A stretch of DNA of 64,000 bases from Hymenobacter sp. BT18. Its GTDB lineage: Bacteria; Bacteroidota; Bacteroidia; Cytophagales; Hymenobacteraceae. Location of the stretch: contig NZ_CP050954.1 in assembly GCF_012273015.1 (NCBI RefSeq), positions 3,512,001 through 3,576,000 of the forward strand, read 5' to 3'. A program made the translations under genes and the position numbers. The notes beneath the pieces were generated by a model. It did no database searches. It saw only the letters and a program-made list of their open reading frames with translations, and was not told the DNA's origin. Positions 62,097 through 64,000 of this stretch are shown one piece after another (the first letter of the stretch is position 1; every line of letters begins with the position of its first letter).

Positions 62097-63617
62097 CTAC
62101 TCCACTGCCAGACGGCGGGCTTGCCCGCCGCTGCGCACCACGTACATGCCCGCCGGCAGCGTCAGGTGGGCCGTGCCTGCCGCGTCGGCCGTGGCGGTCA
62201 GCACCAGCCGGCCCAGCGGGTCGAACACCGTCACCATTGCGCCGGGCGCGGCGCCCTTGAGCACGGCCGCACCGGCCGTCGGGTTGGGGAAAATGGTAAG
62301 TGAGGAAGTAAGAAAAGGCGGAAGGTTTGCCAGGCGCACCGGTGAGTAGCTGGAGGTGCCATCCTGGTCCACCTGCTTCAGGCGGTAGTAGAGCGTGGCT
62401 GACTGGGTGAAGGGCGGAGCGGCGTCGAGGTAGGCATAGCCGGTAGGGTGGCTGGTGGTACCCTGGGCGGCTACCGTCCCGATGCGCGCGAAGGCTGTGC
62501 CGTCCGGGCTGCGCTCCAGCTCGAAGTGGGCGCTGTTTTTCTCGGAGGCCGTGCGCCAGGCCAGGGCCACAGCCGGGCCCTGGGCTTGGGCCGTGAAGGC
62601 GACGAGCTCCACAGGCAGCGGAGTGCTGCTGCCCGTCAGGTAGAACTCGGAGAAATGGTCGGCCACGGCGGCCTGAGCCACGAACCACGGTACTCCGCCG
62701 CTTGGCGTGCTGGCAGCCAGCGACAGCACCCGATACTCGCCGGTGGGGCTGTTGTTACCCAGCTCGCAGTCCTCGTTCGGGCCGTTGTACTGGGTGGCTT
62801 TCAGGCTGGCGTAGCTCAGGCCGGCGTCGGCGGTTTGCAAGCGGTCAAATTCGGCGGTCAGGCCGTAGAAGCGTACGTTCACGCTGCTGCCGGGAAAGGC
62901 TGGGGTAGTGGCCGTGAGGCGGAAGTTTCGATCGAGGTACTTGTTGCCCCGCCCGTCCTGGCGCACCGGCCCGGCCGGGCCAGTGGCCTGCAGGCTAACT
63001 GTAACTGTACCCAGCCCGGCGCGTGTGTCTTGCAAGGCGGCCAGCACGTCTCCGCCCGTGCTTAGCAGGTAGTGCCACTGCCCGTCTCCGGTAGTCAGGT
63101 AGCTGGCCGAGGCCAAGCAGGCGGCCGTCTCGTTGTACACTTGCAGTGCCGTGAAGGCACGGGGGCTGCTGGTAGTCCCAGCCGTGGTCACGGTCACGTT
63201 GGCGGCACCGGCGGGCACGCCGGCCGGCACCACGGCCGTGAGGCTGGTGGCTGAGGTGAACGTGACGCTGGCCGCCGGCACGCCACCGAAGCTCACGGTG
63301 CTGCCCGCCGCGAAGTTTGTGCCGGTGAGCACGACGGGCATACCGGGCAGCTCAGCCGCCGGGCTCACGGTGCTGATGATGGGCACAACGGGCGCCGGTT
63401 GGTTCAGCCGCACACTCACTGTGCTGTTACCATTGTTAGCCGTCACAAAATCCAGGTCGCCGTTCGCGTCGCCCAGCGCCACGTTTAAGTGGCTGATAAC
63501 TACGGAAACCGCCGCGTTGAAGACAAAGTTACCCGTGCCGTCGTTGAGCAGTAAGCTCACGGCATTATCGTTGAAATTGGCTGCCAGTATACCTAGCGTT
63601 GACAGACCGATAAGGGC
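62097..63617 (-). pseudogene. T9SS-sorted repeat protein, 5'-truncated
   Basis: An open frame from a stop at 63618-63620 down to 62097 (about 505 codons) begins mid-domain (LAANFNDNAVSLLLNDGTGN, an FG-GAP/VCBS repeat) with no ATG and no signal peptide. Then come an IPT/TIG domain (ISTVSPAAELPGMPVVLTG), a long beta region, a fibronectin-like segment (YYRLKQVDQDGTSSYSPVRL) and a T9SS sorting tail (LTIFPNPTAGAAVLKG, then AGMYVVRSGG). A GTG at 63560 could be read as a start but would leave a protein that cannot reach the surface. Confidence 0.7.
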
Positions 63618-63759
63618 TTACGCCCGACAGCGCCACCCTTTTTAATGCTCGCTTTACCTTGTCAGTACTTCCCGGTTTCTTCCCAAAGGCGCCTGAAAAC
63701 CATCCGAGTCAACTACTACAAGTGCAGTATATGGCTTCCGTGGTAGACGGACGGGCGTT

Positions 63760-64000
63760 TTACTGGGCTGTCTGCCATGCCAGGTCACGGGTTAGCAGAT
63801 ACGGTTGATGCGTTTCCGGGTCAAGGCATGCCAGTTGCACCCATCCATTCCCAAACAGTTTTTGTAGCACCGGCTGGGTGCTGATAATGGCATCCAGCAC
63901 CGGGCGGGGGGCGTAGACGACCGTCATCAGGCGTTGGGGCTGATGATAGGCCAGGCGGTCAGTGGCATACACAGATTGTAGCGGCAGGCCGGTCATCAGG
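63760..64000 (-). CDS. dabA: DabA-like (DUF2309) inorganic-carbon transporter subunit, C-terminal end
   Basis: Only the last 79 or so codons are inside the window; the gene continues past the right edge. The tail reads MTGLPLQSVYATDRLAYHQP, then QRLMTVVYAPRPVLDAIIST and VLQKLFGNGWVQLACLDPET, which is the conserved end of DUF2309/DabA proteins. DabA works with the membrane protein DabB to pull bicarbonate or CO2 into the cell. The partner gene would lie outside the window. Name inferred from a short segment. Confidence 0.72.
   Translation of the reverse strand, partial: LMTGLPLQSVYATDRLAYHQPQRLMTVVYAPRPVLDAIISTQPVLQKLFGNGWVQLACLDPETHQPYLLTRDLAWQTAQ

Overview
The window looks like chromosome of a high-GC member of the Bacteroidota, most likely Hymenobacter or a close relative (Cytophagales). 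The evidence is Por/type IX secretion (T9SS) C-terminal sorting tails on secreted proteins, a PorV/PorQ-like porin, DUF3857 and DUF4136 proteins, the HHH-barrel protein, few Shine-Dalgarno sequences, and occasional TAnnTTTG promoter elements. The genus is an inference from gene content, not a match I could run.

Layout. 1-8.2 kb: end of nadE, an ECF sigma factor with a tiny membrane partner, lgt, class II aldolase (fba), a beta-propeller lipoprotein, yidD, a PorV-like porin and a small membrane protein. 8.2-15.0 kb: cell-surface proteins, including a 713-residue HHH/beta-barrel protein and a large T9SS-sorted reprolysin-type metalloprotease. 15.2-21.2 kb: a three-gene DUF3857/transglutaminase-like operon in which only the last gene keeps the catalytic residues. 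21.3-25.5 kb: MFS exporter, ABC exporter, MBL hydrolase. 25.8-31.3 kb: xanthine dehydrogenase operon (xdhA, xdhB, a membrane protein, xdhC). 31.5-38.4 kb: lipoproteins, a HEAT-repeat/cyclophilin fusion coupled to a PAP2 phosphatase, a cupin, and cysE-cysK for cysteine synthesis. 38.8-45.6 kb: tail-specific protease, acyltransferase, a palindrome-rich gap, a broken barstar gene behind an SH3 membrane protein, and a second ABC exporter.

45.9-52.4 kb is the least ordinary part: three tandem roadblock/LC7-like small proteins, transcribed away from a soluble hybrid histidine kinase (PAS-PAS-HisKA-HATPase-REC-HPt), with a LytTR response regulator next to it. 52.0-54.2 kb is decayed and foreign-looking: a probably frameshifted gene, an AT-rich island with a perfect 24-bp hairpin, and the tail of a T9SS-secreted M64-type peptidase interrupted by a stop codon. 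54.2-60.4 kb holds an arsenosugar biosynthesis cluster (ArsS radical SAM, peroxidase-like protein, SDR, epimerase, TIGR04283-type glycosyltransferase, outer-membrane barrel and a divergent DUF547 protein). No arsenite methyltransferase ArsM is visible. 60.6-64 kb: a DUF6134-like protein, a truncated hydrolase, a 5'-truncated T9SS protein, and the C-terminus of a DabA-like (DUF2309) protein running off the right edge.

No tRNA, rRNA, CRISPR array or intact insertion sequence was seen. Short inverted-repeat elements of several families lie between genes. Functional names rest on motifs read by eye and on family knowledge; no database search was possible.
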